Below are positions 1 through 7,937 of a stretch of 64,000 nt of DNA, one piece after another. The notes under the pieces are model-generated. The model was given only the letters and a program-made list of their open reading frames with translations, was not told the origin of the DNA and did not search any database. Numbering within the stretch: position 1 is the stretch's first letter; each line of letters starts with the position of its first letter. Position numbers and translations under genes: made by a program. Origin of the DNA: Acidimicrobiia bacterium (lineage in GTDB: Bacteria; Actinomycetota; Acidimicrobiia; Acidimicrobiales; Aldehydirespiratoraceae); assembly GCA_022821685.1 (NCBI GenBank), contig JAJEDD010000018.1, forward strand, positions 126,655 through 190,654, given 5' to 3'.

Positions 1-1064
1 CTGCCATCGCGGCGGCCACCCGGGCCGACTGCCGGCACTGGGTCGACGCCCAGGCCGTCACCGAGGCCCTGCTCGGCAGCTCGGTTCCGGCCAACGTGTT
101 CGTGGTGGGCATGGCGGTGCAGGCCGGAGCGCTGCCGCTGTCGCCGGAGTCGGTGGAGCACGCCATCGAGCTCAACGGCGTGGCCACGCGCAGCAACATC
201 GAGGCGTTCCGCTGGGGCCGGGCACAGCTGGCTCGGCCCGCCGAGGTGGAGGCCGCGGCCGCGGCCAGAACATCGGCGACGTCCCGCCGGGCCGGGCGAC
301 CCACAGAACTCGACGACGAGCTCGCCGAGCGGGTGCGGCGCGCCGCAGTCATGGCCGGCTTCGACCGCGACCACACGCGAGACAACGACCAAGCTGAAGT
401 CCCGGCGAACCTGGACAAGGCCGTCAGCAACGGCAACCTCACAGGCACCGATCACGATGCCTCTCCGGTGGACCTGGAGCTCATGGCGGCGGAGCTTTGC
501 GCCTACCAGTCGCCGAAACTGGCTCACGCCCACCTCGACTTCGTGGAGGCGGTGGCATCCGCCGACGCGGCCCGGGGCGACGGGTCGGGGCGGCTGACTG
601 CGGCGGCGGCCCGCGGCCACTTCAAGCTGCTGGCCTACAAGGACGAGTACGAGGTGGCCAGGCTGATGCTCGACTCCGAGGCCACCGCCGAGGCCCGGCA
701 GGCGGCCGAGGCCACCGGGGGACGGTTGGCCTGGAAGCTGCACCCGCCGGTGCTGCGGGCGCTGGGGATGCGCTCGAAGATGGCGCTGCCGTTCGCATGG
801 GGTCCCGCGATTCGTCTGCTGGCGGCGGCGCGCCGGCTGCGGGGCACCGTCTTCGACGTGTTCGGCTACACCGCCATACGGCGGGCGGAGCGGTCTCTGC
901 CGAAGGAGTACCGGGCCGCGGTCGCCTCCGACCTGGAGCGGCTCGACGCGGCCACCTATGAGGCGGCGCTGGCCCGGGCCGAGTCGCCCGACGCGGTGCG
1001 GGGCTACGAGCACATCAAGCTGGCCGGCATTGCCAGGATGCGCGAGGCACTAGAGCGAGCCTGA
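1..1064 (+). CDS. Indolepyruvate:ferredoxin oxidoreductase family, C-terminal part (5' end outside window)
   Basis: The reading frame is open from base 3 and ends at TGA 1062-1064, so only the last ~353 residues are present. The start of the visible part (FVVGMAVQAGALPLS, then AIELNGVATRSNIEAFRWGR) matches the end of the gamma-like domain of fused arylpyruvate oxidoreductases. The later block HFKLLAYKDEYEVARL, followed by RLAWKLHPPVLRALG and FGYTAIRRAERSLPKEY, is the C-terminal DUF6537 region of the same family. The family decarboxylates aryl- or branched 2-oxoacids to acyl-CoA with thiamine diphosphate, reducing ferredoxin; the cofactor and Fe-S domains lie upstream of the window. The linker at window residues ~80-165 is Ala/Arg-rich and poorly conserved. 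Family assignment is firm; substrate is unknown. Confidence 0.85.
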   Translation, partial: AIAAATRADCRHWVDAQAVTEALLGSSVPANVFVVGMAVQAGALPLSPESVEHAIELNGVATRSNIEAFRWGRAQLARPAEVEAAAAARTSATSRRAGRPTELDDELAERVRRAAVMAGFDRDHTRDNDQAEVPANLDKAVSNGNLTGTDHDASPVDLELMAAELCAYQSPKLAHAHLDFVEAVASADAARGDGSGRLTAAAARGHFKLLAYKDEYEVARLMLDSEATAEARQAAEATGGRLAWKLHPPVLRALGMRSKMALPFAWGPAIRLLAAARRLRGTVFDVFGYTAIRRAERSLPKEYRAAVASDLERLDAATYEAALARAESPDAVRGYEHIKLAGIARMREALERA

Positions 1065-1136
1065 GGCGGGCCGCACCCGCACGAATTCAAGAATGTCGGC
1101 TCGGCGGGTGAGGTTGATAGGCTCGCGCCCAATCCA

Positions 1137-4100
1137 ATGGTGACGACGACTGCTACCGCCACCTTGGACCCACAGTTGGCGTCGTCCGCGGACTTCGCTG
1201 AGGCTGTGCGTCGCCATGTCGATGGCCTGGCCAGCGACTCGGATCTGGCGCTCTTGGAGGCCAACACCAGGCTGTGGGTTCGAGCCCTGTACCGACTGCT
1301 CGACGATGTCGCTGAGTCCATCGACTCCGTCCGGGCCTCGGTTCGGGGACATCGGCGCGCCATGATCGTTGCCGACCTGGAGGCCGACTACCGCGCCGTC
1401 GACGCGGTGCTGACGACCCTGGTGGGTCCGCCCGCCGCGCCGCTGGAGAACGGTGCCACCGCAGACGAGCGCAACGCCGCGCAGGTGGAGCTGCAGCTGT
1501 CGTGGGTGCCGGGGCGGATAATCGCCTGGGCCGCGGGATCCAACCGGGCGGCCGAGACCACCCCCGAGGTGCTCCGGCGGCTGCGCGACACCGGCGCGGG
1601 CACCGTCGACTGGAGCCAGCACCGTCCGGTGAAGGTGCCGGGCGGAGCTCGGGCCGAGACGGTGTCGGCGCCGATCGAGAGCTGTCTGGGATGGCTGGTG
1701 GCGCTGGGCTCAGCGGCCGAGCAAGAGGGGATCGGCCCCAGCGTTTCGTGGCTGGGACTGGTGGCCGCCCAGGCGGTGCGCCTCGCCGCGCAGGGCAGGA
1801 TGGTCCCCCAGCTCAAGAAGGTCCGCCGCCGCCACCGCATCGACGAGACGGCGCCAGAGGCCGCCAACGGCGATGCCGCGACCCGCTCGGACAGCGCGGC
1901 CTACGCAGTTCGCTGGGCTCCCGCGCTGGTGGAGTCCGACGCGGTCGTCGCGCTGGCCGAGTCGCTGCCCGGCGCCGCCGCCGCATTCGAGAACCAGCGC
2001 GACGCCGACACCTTCACCCAGGCGGTGCTGGCCGACATAGTCGACGCCATTGCCAGCGAGGCGGCTGAGCGCCTAGAAGCACCCGCCCCGCCGCCAGCGC
2101 CCCGCACCCGGGCCGACGTGGCCGAGACGGCCCTGGCCCGCCTCGACGGCACCCCCTTCGAAGTGCCCAGCCGGCACGCCGCCGACCTGACCCGGCGCCT
2201 CGACCAGTGGGCCCGGCCGGTGACGGAGTCCTACGACCGCCGCCTGCGGCTGATCGTGCAGCTCGACCCCCCCGACGACATCGGCGCCTGGCACCTGTCG
2301 GTGCTGTCGGAGGCGAGCACGGGCGAGCTGCAGCCGGTGGAGCGGGCCCTGGTCATCGCCTCGCGGGCCAGGCGCCAGGCGGTGAAGCACCAGATGTCGC
2401 GCCTGGAGCGGCTCTTCCCGGAGCTGCTGCGGCTCGGGGGTCGCCGCCGGGGCGAGGTGATCCTCAACGCCGACGAGGCCTGGCAGCTCATGACCGAGAC
2501 CGGCCATGTCCTGCAGGCCGTCGGATACGACGTGCGGGTTCCGGCACTGTCCCGTCGGCGGCCCACCCCGTCGCTGCGGCTCACATCGCTGGAGGCCGAG
2601 GAGGCGGTGGTGGGCGCCCGACAGTTGGCCGATGTGCGCTGGTCGGTCGCCTTCGACGACGTGGAGCTGACCGCAGCCGAGATCCGCGACCTGGCCACCC
2701 AGGCAAGGCCCTTGGTGAAGAGTCGGGGCCGATGGGTGGAACTGGACCGCGTCGATCTCAACGAGGCCGCCGCCGCGCTGGCCGAGCGGGCCGACATGAC
2801 CCGGCTGAGCGGCGCCGACATGCTGCGCCACGCCCTCGGCTTGGAGGGTTCTCCGCTGGCCGGCGGAACGATGATCGCGGGCCAGGGCTGGGCCGCGGAG
2901 CTGATCAGCAGCGCCCGCCGCATCCCGGCCGAGCTCCCTATCAGGCCCGACGGCTTCAGCGGGGCGCTGCGGACCTATCAAGCCGACGCCCTGGTCTGGC
3001 TGGGCTTCCTGGAGGAGGCCGGACTGGGCGGCTGCCTGGCTCTCGACATGGGCCTGGGCAAGACCCCCACCATGCTGGCCCACATCTTTCTGACGAGGGG
3101 CAACGGCCCGTCGCTGGTGGCCGCGCCGCCCGCGGTGGTGGGCAACTGGGCCAGCGAGGCGCGGCGCTTCGTGCCGGGGCTGCGGGTCGTCGTGCACCAC
3201 GGCCCCGGCCGCACCTCCGCCGAGCGGGTGCCAGCCATGGTCGAGGGTGCCGACCTGGTGGTGTCCACCTACGGCACGGCCATGCGCGACCTGGACGTGC
3301 TCGAGAAGGTCGAGTGGTCGACGGTGGTGCTCGACGAGGCGCAGGCCATCAAGAACCCGGCCAGCGAGACCGCCCAGCAGCTCCGCCGGCTCGAGGCTCG
3401 CTGCCGGGTGGCGCTCACCGGCACCCCCATCGAGAACGGGCTGGGCGACCTTTGGGCCATCATGGACTTCTGCAATCCGGGCCTGCTCGGGGCCCGCAAC
3501 CGGTTCATCGCCGAGATGTCGAAGACGACCAAGCAGGCCGAGGCGACCGAGAAGGCCAGGGCGATCAAAGCTGGAGCCTTCTCGAACGGCGCGTCAGGCG
3601 CCAACGGCTCGGAGTCGTCGAACGGCTCGCGGCCCGAGACCACCGCCGCGTCTTCGGCAGCCCTGTCGCCGAGGTCGGCCGCGGCCGGCGAGAGCGCGCT
3701 GGCCGCGCTCAACGGCATCCTCGTGTTCCGGCGCACCAAGGCCGAGCCGGCCATCGCCGCCGAGCTGCCCGACCGCATCGACGAGCTCGACCATTGCACC
3801 ATGACCGCGGAGCAGATCGGCCTCTACCAGGCCGTGCTCGACGAGTTGGTGGCCCGCACCGAGTCGCAGGGGGCCGAGGCTGCACCGGAGCGCAAGGGAG
3901 CGGTGCTGGCCGCCATCACCGCCCTCAAGCAGATCTGCAACCATCCGGTCAACTACTCCGACGACGGCGGCCCCCTCGACGGGCGCTCGGGCAAGCTGGC
4001 CCGCCTGGAGCAGATCGTCGATCAGGTCTTCGCGGCCGGCGAGCGGATGCTGATCTTCACCCACTTCGCAACCTGGGGCGAGCGGCTGGCGGCCCATCTC

Positions 4101-4568
4101 AGCGAGCGCACCGGGCTGTCGATCAGCTGCTATCACGGCGGGCTGGCCCGCGGCGCCCGCGACCGCCTGGTGCAGTCGTTCCAGCAGGGCCGCGGCGCCG
4201 GCGCTCTGGTGCTGTCGCTCAAGGCGGGCGGAACCGGCCTCAACCTGACCGCGGCCAACCATGTGGTGCTCTACGACCGCTGGTGGAACCCCGCAGTAGA
4301 GGATCAGGCTCGCGACCGCGCCTGGCGCATCGGCCAGCGCAACACGGTGGTGTGCCATCGCCTGGTGTGCCCCGGAACGGTGGACGAGAGGGTGGAGGAG
4401 GTGGTGGCGGGCAAGCGCCGCATCGCCGAGGTGGTGCTGCCCAAGTCGTCGTCGGTGGGCGACCTCAACAGCGACCAGTTGCGGGCCGCGCTGGGCATCG
4501 ACCAGGACCTGCTGCTCATCGACGAGAACGGCGACAACGGCGCCCACACTGCGGGGGACATCCCATGA
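1137..4568 (+). CDS. SNF2/Rad54-type DEAD-like helicase, 1143 aa
   Basis: Large SNF2-family DNA translocase. Residues 1-600 are a long helical N-terminus without recognised catalytic motifs. The ATPase core follows: Walker A GLGKT at 639-643, DEAQ box at 733-736, ALTGTPIENGLGDLWAIMDF (motif III region), then helicase-C motifs including LIFTHFATWGERL, VLSLKAGGTGLNLT and DRAWRIGQ. Between motif III and the FRRTKAEP motif (residue ~864) there is a Ser/Gly/Ala/Asn-rich low-complexity insert at about 800-860. The start is ATG 1137; no strong Shine-Dalgarno sequence precedes it. Its stop is coupled (ATGA) to a mini-ORF that runs into the next gene, so the pair is probably one operon. Bacterial SNF2 proteins of this type are often paired with SWIM zinc-finger proteins; no such gene is visible here. 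Confidence 0.92.
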   Translation: MVTTTATATLDPQLASSADFAEAVRRHVDGLASDSDLALLEANTRLWVRALYRLLDDVAESIDSVRASVRGHRRAMIVADLEADYRAVDAVLTTLVGPPAAPLENGATADERNAAQVELQLSWVPGRIIAWAAGSNRAAETTPEVLRRLRDTGAGTVDWSQHRPVKVPGGARAETVSAPIESCLGWLVALGSAAEQEGIGPSVSWLGLVAAQAVRLAAQGRMVPQLKKVRRRHRIDETAPEAANGDAATRSDSAAYAVRWAPALVESDAVVALAESLPGAAAAFENQRDADTFTQAVLADIVDAIASEAAERLEAPAPPPAPRTRADVAETALARLDGTPFEVPSRHAADLTRRLDQWARPVTESYDRRLRLIVQLDPPDDIGAWHLSVLSEASTGELQPVERALVIASRARRQAVKHQMSRLERLFPELLRLGGRRRGEVILNADEAWQLMTETGHVLQAVGYDVRVPALSRRRPTPSLRLTSLEAEEAVVGARQLADVRWSVAFDDVELTAAEIRDLATQARPLVKSRGRWVELDRVDLNEAAAALAERADMTRLSGADMLRHALGLEGSPLAGGTMIAGQGWAAELISSARRIPAELPIRPDGFSGALRTYQADALVWLGFLEEAGLGGCLALDMGLGKTPTMLAHIFLTRGNGPSLVAAPPAVVGNWASEARRFVPGLRVVVHHGPGRTSAERVPAMVEGADLVVSTYGTAMRDLDVLEKVEWSTVVLDEAQAIKNPASETAQQLRRLEARCRVALTGTPIENGLGDLWAIMDFCNPGLLGARNRFIAEMSKTTKQAEATEKARAIKAGAFSNGASGANGSESSNGSRPETTAASSAALSPRSAAAGESALAALNGILVFRRTKAEPAIAAELPDRIDELDHCTMTAEQIGLYQAVLDELVARTESQGAEAAPERKGAVLAAITALKQICNHPVNYSDDGGPLDGRSGKLARLEQIVDQVFAAGERMLIFTHFATWGERLAAHLSERTGLSISCYHGGLARGARDRLVQSFQQGRGAGALVLSLKAGGTGLNLTAANHVVLYDRWWNPAVEDQARDRAWRIGQRNTVVCHRLVCPGTVDERVEEVVAGKRRIAEVVLPKSSSVGDLNSDQLRAALGIDQDLLLIDENGDNGAHTAGDIP

Positions 4569-4642
4569 CCTGTCCGCAGCCCAGTACACGGCACCCGAGC
4601 CCCGACACCCACACGACTCACTCTGCAGAGGATCGCCCATGA
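4565..4642 (+). other. Bridging mini-ORF (25 codons) between SNF2 gene and next gene
   Basis: ATG 4565 overlaps the helicase stop (ATGA 4565-4568). The frame stays open for 25 codons and stops at TGA 4640-4642, which overlaps ATG 4639 of the next gene (ATGA). An AGAGGAT Shine-Dalgarno-like stretch lies just before 4639. The peptide has no recognisable domain; a translation-relay role is an inference from the same geometry at other junctions in this window. Confidence 0.4.
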
Positions 4643-4950
4643 GTGCGGCCAACGGCGCCGACGCCGCCCGGCGGCGATCCCGGCGGGGCCGAGGCAAGGG
4701 CGCCTCGCAGGCTTCGGCCAAGACCGCCAAGGACTTCTGGGGCTCGGCCGACAAGCTCCCCGCAGTGGAGGATGTCACGGTCACAACCGATGCCTCCGCG
4801 GTGGTGCGATCCCTGGGCCGCCCGCCGTTTCCCGGCCACGAGGCGGTCAGCGAGTACTACCTGAGAGCCGTCTACGACAACACCGCCAAGCTGGCCGAGG
4901 TGCTGGCCACCGCCGGGGATCTGCTTGAGGGGTCCACCGAGACCGAATAG
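4639..4950 (+). CDS. Small protein of unknown function, 103 aa
   Basis: Unrecognised. Residues 1-30 are Arg/Lys/Gly/Ala-rich and basic (RRRSRRGRGKG), the middle carries DFWGSADKLP, and residues ~55-95 look like a short helical domain (FPGHEAVSEYYLRAVYDNTA). It sits immediately downstream of the SNF2 helicase through a double 4-nt overlap via a mini-ORF, with a good AGAGGA ribosome site. This suggests a helicase partner or nucleic-acid-binding accessory; the basic tail is compatible with DNA or RNA contact. That role is inferred only from position and charge. Confidence 0.6.
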   Translation: MSAANGADAARRRSRRGRGKGASQASAKTAKDFWGSADKLPAVEDVTVTTDASAVVRSLGRPPFPGHEAVSEYYLRAVYDNTAKLAEVLATAGDLLEGSTETE

Positions 4951-4955
4951 ACCGA

Positions 4956-4990
4956 TTGACAGAGACCGGCCGCTCGCATCAATATTGATG
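4956..4990 (+). promoter_or_regulatory. Promoter with overlapping palindromic operator for the first GcvT-like gene
   Basis: TTGACA at 4956-4961 is followed after a 17-18 nt spacer by a weak -10 (TCAATA/CAATAT, 4979-4985). The -10 lies inside a perfect 14-bp palindrome, CATCAATATTGATG (4977-4990). The same CATCAAT/ATTGATG half-sites recur upstream of the second GcvT-like gene (22138-22152). An operator overlapping the -10 suggests repression; the regulator is unknown, with the nearby XRE-cupin protein as the obvious candidate. Confidence 0.55.
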
Positions 4991-5024
4991 TGGTCTATAT
5001 AGCTTACGTGAGGAGTGACGCACC

Positions 5025-6296
5025 ATGGCCGCAGAGCACACCTATGACCCGAGCGCGTTCACCGGGACATTCCTGAACCCCGGGGCTGCGCCCTACTCCC
5101 GGACAGGGTTGTGGATCGCCTGGGGCGGCTATCACCTCGTCGACCACTACGTCAATGAGATCTCCGAGATGATGGTGCTGCGCGAGGGTGCCGGCATCGA
5201 GGACAAGACTCCCCTGTTCAAGACGATCATCGAGGGGCCCGACGCTGAGGCCTTCGTGGACCGAGTGCAGGTTCGCGACGCGTCCAAGGTGGACGTCGAT
5301 CACGGCATCTACACCTTCTACTGCGACAACGAGGGCCACGTGGTGAGCGATGGGATCACCTTCCGCACCGCGTCCGACCAGTTCATCCACATGGGGGGAC
5401 CCCTCGTCGGCTGGTTGAGCGAGTTCGCCGACGGCTGCGACGTCGAGCTCGCCGACACGCTGAACACCGACCGCGACTACAGCGTGCTGTGCCTGCAGGG
5501 TCCCCGCTCACACGACGTCCTGGAGGCGGTGACGGGCGACGCCCACCGGGACCTGCCGTTCTCGCGGGGCCGCATGATCACCATCGACGGACACGAGGTG
5601 CGCCTGTGGCGGACCGGGTTCACCGGCGAGATCGGCTTCGAGATGTGGATGGGGCCGGAGGCCGCTACCGACATGTTCTCGGTCTTCGTCGAGCGGGGAC
5701 GGGCCCACGGGGCGGCGCCCATCGGCAACGCGGCCCAGGCGGCCACCCGGGTCGAGGCCGGCATGTTGATCATCGGCGTCGACTATCGCCCGGCCGGGCC
5801 GCTCGCGCAGGTGCAGTTCGCCTATCTCGACGGCGATCGCTACTTTCACACCCCCGCCGAGCTCAACTTCGGCCGCTTGGTCAACCTCCGGCGCGACATC
5901 GACTTCGTCGGTCGGCGCGCCCTCGAGGCCGAAGCAGCCGCGGGTCGTCCCGGCAAGGTCATGCGGGGGCTCGACATCGACCCCGCCGGGATCGCGGCGG
6001 TCTACGAGAGCGCGGGGACGCCCCCGTTCCTGAGCCCGAGGCTGCACCGCCACTTCAACTCCGAGATCCTCGCCGGCAGCGCCGTAGCGGGGTTCGCCAC
6101 CTCGATGTGCTGGAGCCCGGTGCTGGAGACGATGATCGGCTTCGCCCACCTCGAGTCGCCCGAAGTGGCGGTGGGAGACGAGGTGGCGCTCACCTGGCAG
6201 ATCCATGACGGCCGCGGCAGGGAGGTCTCCGGCGAAGTGCCGGCCCGGGTGGTCGACCTGCCCTTCGTGGAGATGAGGCGCCGCAGAATCAACTAG
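5025..6296 (+). CDS. GcvT/DmdA-like aminomethyltransferase-family protein, 423 aa
   Basis: Folate-binding GcvT-fold protein. Visible family features are an N-terminal domain with HGIYTFYCDNEGHVVSDG, the LCLQGPRSHDVLEAV motif, WRTGFTGEIGFEMWM, and the C-terminal barrel ending in DLPFVEMRRRR. Relatives include glycine-cleavage T protein, DMSP demethylase and O- or N-demethylases that pass a one-carbon unit to tetrahydrofolate. Length (423) is slightly above GcvT (~370). The start ATG 5025 follows AGGAG by 8 nt. It has its own promoter with a palindromic operator. The nearby Rieske oxygenases make a demethylation partnership likely: it could capture formaldehyde or a methyl group on folate. Paralogue of the gene at 20848-22083; substrate not known. 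Confidence 0.82.
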   Translation: MAAEHTYDPSAFTGTFLNPGAAPYSRTGLWIAWGGYHLVDHYVNEISEMMVLREGAGIEDKTPLFKTIIEGPDAEAFVDRVQVRDASKVDVDHGIYTFYCDNEGHVVSDGITFRTASDQFIHMGGPLVGWLSEFADGCDVELADTLNTDRDYSVLCLQGPRSHDVLEAVTGDAHRDLPFSRGRMITIDGHEVRLWRTGFTGEIGFEMWMGPEAATDMFSVFVERGRAHGAAPIGNAAQAATRVEAGMLIIGVDYRPAGPLAQVQFAYLDGDRYFHTPAELNFGRLVNLRRDIDFVGRRALEAEAAAGRPGKVMRGLDIDPAGIAAVYESAGTPPFLSPRLHRHFNSEILAGSAVAGFATSMCWSPVLETMIGFAHLESPEVAVGDEVALTWQIHDGRGREVSGEVPARVVDLPFVEMRRRRIN

Positions 6297-6299
6297 CGG

Positions 6300-6323
6300 C
6301 CCAGCGAATAGACGAGCGAGTCC
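6300..6323 (-). repeat. Degenerate end of the dispersed intergenic repeat
   Basis: The AGCGAATAGACGAGCG sequence between the two convergent genes resembles the tail of the ~135-bp dispersed repeat (consensus GAGGCCGAGCGAATAGG on this strand). Only the terminal ~20 bases are recognisable, so this is a weak copy. Confidence 0.35.
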
Positions 6324-6342
6324 AGCCCGATTGCGCCTGCGG

Positions 6343-6945
6343 TTAGAACGAGGGCGGGCTGGTCACCATCACGAAGCGGGCGCCGACTTGGCCGGTGAGC
6401 CACTGGTGTCGCGTGGTCGCCGGATAGAGGATCGTGTCGCCGGCATGCAACTCCACCGGGTCGCGGCCCTGCAGGCGGACCTCGACCGAGCCCTCCAGCA
6501 CCATGATCACTTCCTGCCCCTCATGCTCGGTCGGCTCTGAGACAAGACCCGCCTCGGCCACCGTCTCATTGACCTCGAGGCGGTGACCGTCACCGGGCGT
6601 GAGGAAGCGGGTCCTGGCTCCCTCAGACAGCACGAAACCCGAGCTGTCGTCAGCTCTGACCAGGGTGACTTCGGAGTACTCGGGATATTCGGGGTCGAGC
6701 AGCCCCACCGTCGTCGTGCCCAGGGCCTGGGCCACGCGGTGCAGGGCGAAGAGGCTGGGCATGGCCCGCGAGTTCTCGATCTGGGAGAGGAACGGCTGCG
6801 ACAGCCCGCACCGGTCGGCGAGCTCCTGCATGGTCATGCTGGCCGCCTTGCGCCGCCGCCGCAGAGCCGGTCCCAGCTGGGGTGCGATGGCCTCCGCGTC
6901 GAGGTCGCCGTTGTCGCTGTGGTCGGTGTTGTCGTCGGTTGGCAT
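6343..6945 (-). CDS. XRE-family regulator with C-terminal cupin domain, 200 aa
   Basis: Residues ~27-83 are a helix-turn-helix of the XRE type (LGPALRRRRKAASMTMQELA, then GLSQPFLSQIENSRAMPS). Residues ~110-198 form a cupin beta-barrel (GHRLEVNETVAEAGLVSEP, EGQEVIMVLEGSVEVRL, LHAGDTILYPATTRHQW). This architecture is typical of regulators of amine, purine or amino-acid catabolism, the cupin sensing the effector. The start ATG 6943-6945 has GGGAG upstream; a longer upstream frame exists but has no similarity. It lies between the GcvT-like gene and the divergent hydrolase/Rieske promoters, which contain several palindromes, so it is the likely local regulator. Confidence 0.85.
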   Translation of the reverse strand: MPTDDNTDHSDNGDLDAEAIAPQLGPALRRRRKAASMTMQELADRCGLSQPFLSQIENSRAMPSLFALHRVAQALGTTTVGLLDPEYPEYSEVTLVRADDSSGFVLSEGARTRFLTPGDGHRLEVNETVAEAGLVSEPTEHEGQEVIMVLEGSVEVRLQGRDPVELHAGDTILYPATTRHQWLTGQVGARFVMVTSPPSF

Positions 6946-6980
6946 GACTCCCGGCGGCGGAGCTTCGGTTCTGTCCGCGC

Positions 6981-7832
6981 TCAGCCGCCTTCGAGGAAGG
7001 ATACGAGACAGTCGGCCAGGGCCGCAGGGTTGTCCACCGGCACTACGTGGGTGCTGTCGGCGATCTCGACGAGACTCGACTGGGGCGTGAGGCGGTCCAT
7101 CTCGGCCATCACGTCGGCCCTGACGAAACTGTCGGAGGCGTGAACATGCAGGGTGGGCGCCTGAATCCGGGGCAGCCGCTCCCAGTGGTCGTCGGAGCGG
7201 AACGGCCAGCGCTCGAAGAAGTGGGGATCGTGCTTGGGGGCCAGGCGACCGCCGGCCACCGGCCCGAAGCAGGTGGCCGCCACCGTCTCCACCACCTCCG
7301 CGGGCGCGTTGGGATAGGTCCGCTGCACCGCGGCCCGCACATCGTCGTGGTCGGCGTGGTCGCGGGGCCGGGGGAACAGGTCGGTCTCGCCCTGCTCGAA
7401 AGACGGCTCCACATCGACCACCGCCAGCCGCCCCACCCGGTCGGGATGCTCGGCCGCATACTCGATGGCCACCAGCGCCCCCCACGAGGAGCCGGCCAGA
7501 TCGACGGGCGAGCCGGGCGACAGCGACTCGACCGCGCCGGCCAGGTCGGCGGCATGATCGGAGGTGGTGTAGGCCTGCTCGGGCGACCACTGGCTCTCGC
7601 CGTAGCCGCGGAAGTCCAGGGCCAGCACCCGACGGCAAGCCCGCACCCCGGCGGCCACTGCGTGCCAGTTCCAAGCATTGCCGGTCACGCCGTGGAGGCA
7701 GACCAGCACGGATCCCTCTCCGCCGAAATCGAGCCCGTGGAGGCGATTGCCGACGGCGCCCTCGGTGTAGAAGTGCCGCACATCGAGGTTGCGGACATCG
7801 AGATGCTGGACTTCGTGGGTGTCGTTCGCCAT
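6981..7832 (-). CDS. Alpha/beta-fold hydrolase, 283 aa
   Basis: Classic alpha/beta hydrolase: oxyanion region LVCLHGVTGNAWNWH (HG motif), ALDFRGYGES, nucleophile elbow GSSWG, and a late DSTHVVPVDNPAAL containing the probable catalytic His. An Asp in HASDSFV is a plausible acid. The start ATG 7830-7832 is preceded by AAGGAG at good spacing. It is transcribed divergently from the Rieske oxygenase at 7938 across an operator-rich 105-bp region, and in the same direction as the XRE-cupin gene. Likely hydrolyses an ester, amide or C-C bond of an intermediate in the same pathway; the substrate cannot be read from sequence. Confidence 0.85.
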   Translation of the reverse strand: MANDTHEVQHLDVRNLDVRHFYTEGAVGNRLHGLDFGGEGSVLVCLHGVTGNAWNWHAVAAGVRACRRVLALDFRGYGESQWSPEQAYTTSDHAADLAGAVESLSPGSPVDLAGSSWGALVAIEYAAEHPDRVGRLAVVDVEPSFEQGETDLFPRPRDHADHDDVRAAVQRTYPNAPAEVVETVAATCFGPVAGGRLAPKHDPHFFERWPFRSDDHWERLPRIQAPTLHVHASDSFVRADVMAEMDRLTPQSSLVEIADSTHVVPVDNPAALADCLVSFLEGG

Positions 7833-7857
7833 GGTGGCGGTGCTCCTTGGGGCTCGG

Positions 7858-7898
7858 CGCAAGCGCGCTTGCGGGAATATTGCTAGGGGCAATATAGT
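7858..7898. promoter_or_regulatory. Divergent promoter/operator region (two inverted repeats)
   Basis: A perfect 16-bp palindrome CGCAAGCGCGCTTGCG covers 7858-7873. A second inverted repeat, ATATTGC (7877-7883), 5-nt spacer, GCAATAT (7889-7895), follows. TATAGT (7893-7898) is a plausible -10 for the Rieske gene on the plus strand. Both repeats lie between the divergent hydrolase (start 7832) and Rieske oxygenase (start 7938) and look like binding sites for one or two dimeric regulators. Confidence 0.55.
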
Positions 7899-7937
7899 GG
7901 CGGCGATGCCGACGGAGCACAAGTCGAGAAGGCGGGC

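Noticed and set aside
2073-3200. Long antisense reading frames over the SNF2 gene and many other genes
   Set aside because: High GC opens shadow frames; none showed family motifs and all overlap well-supported genes.
5025-6296. DMSP demethylase (DmdA)
   Set aside because: General GcvT-fold similarity only; no DMSP-related genes nearby and the neighbours point to a different substrate.
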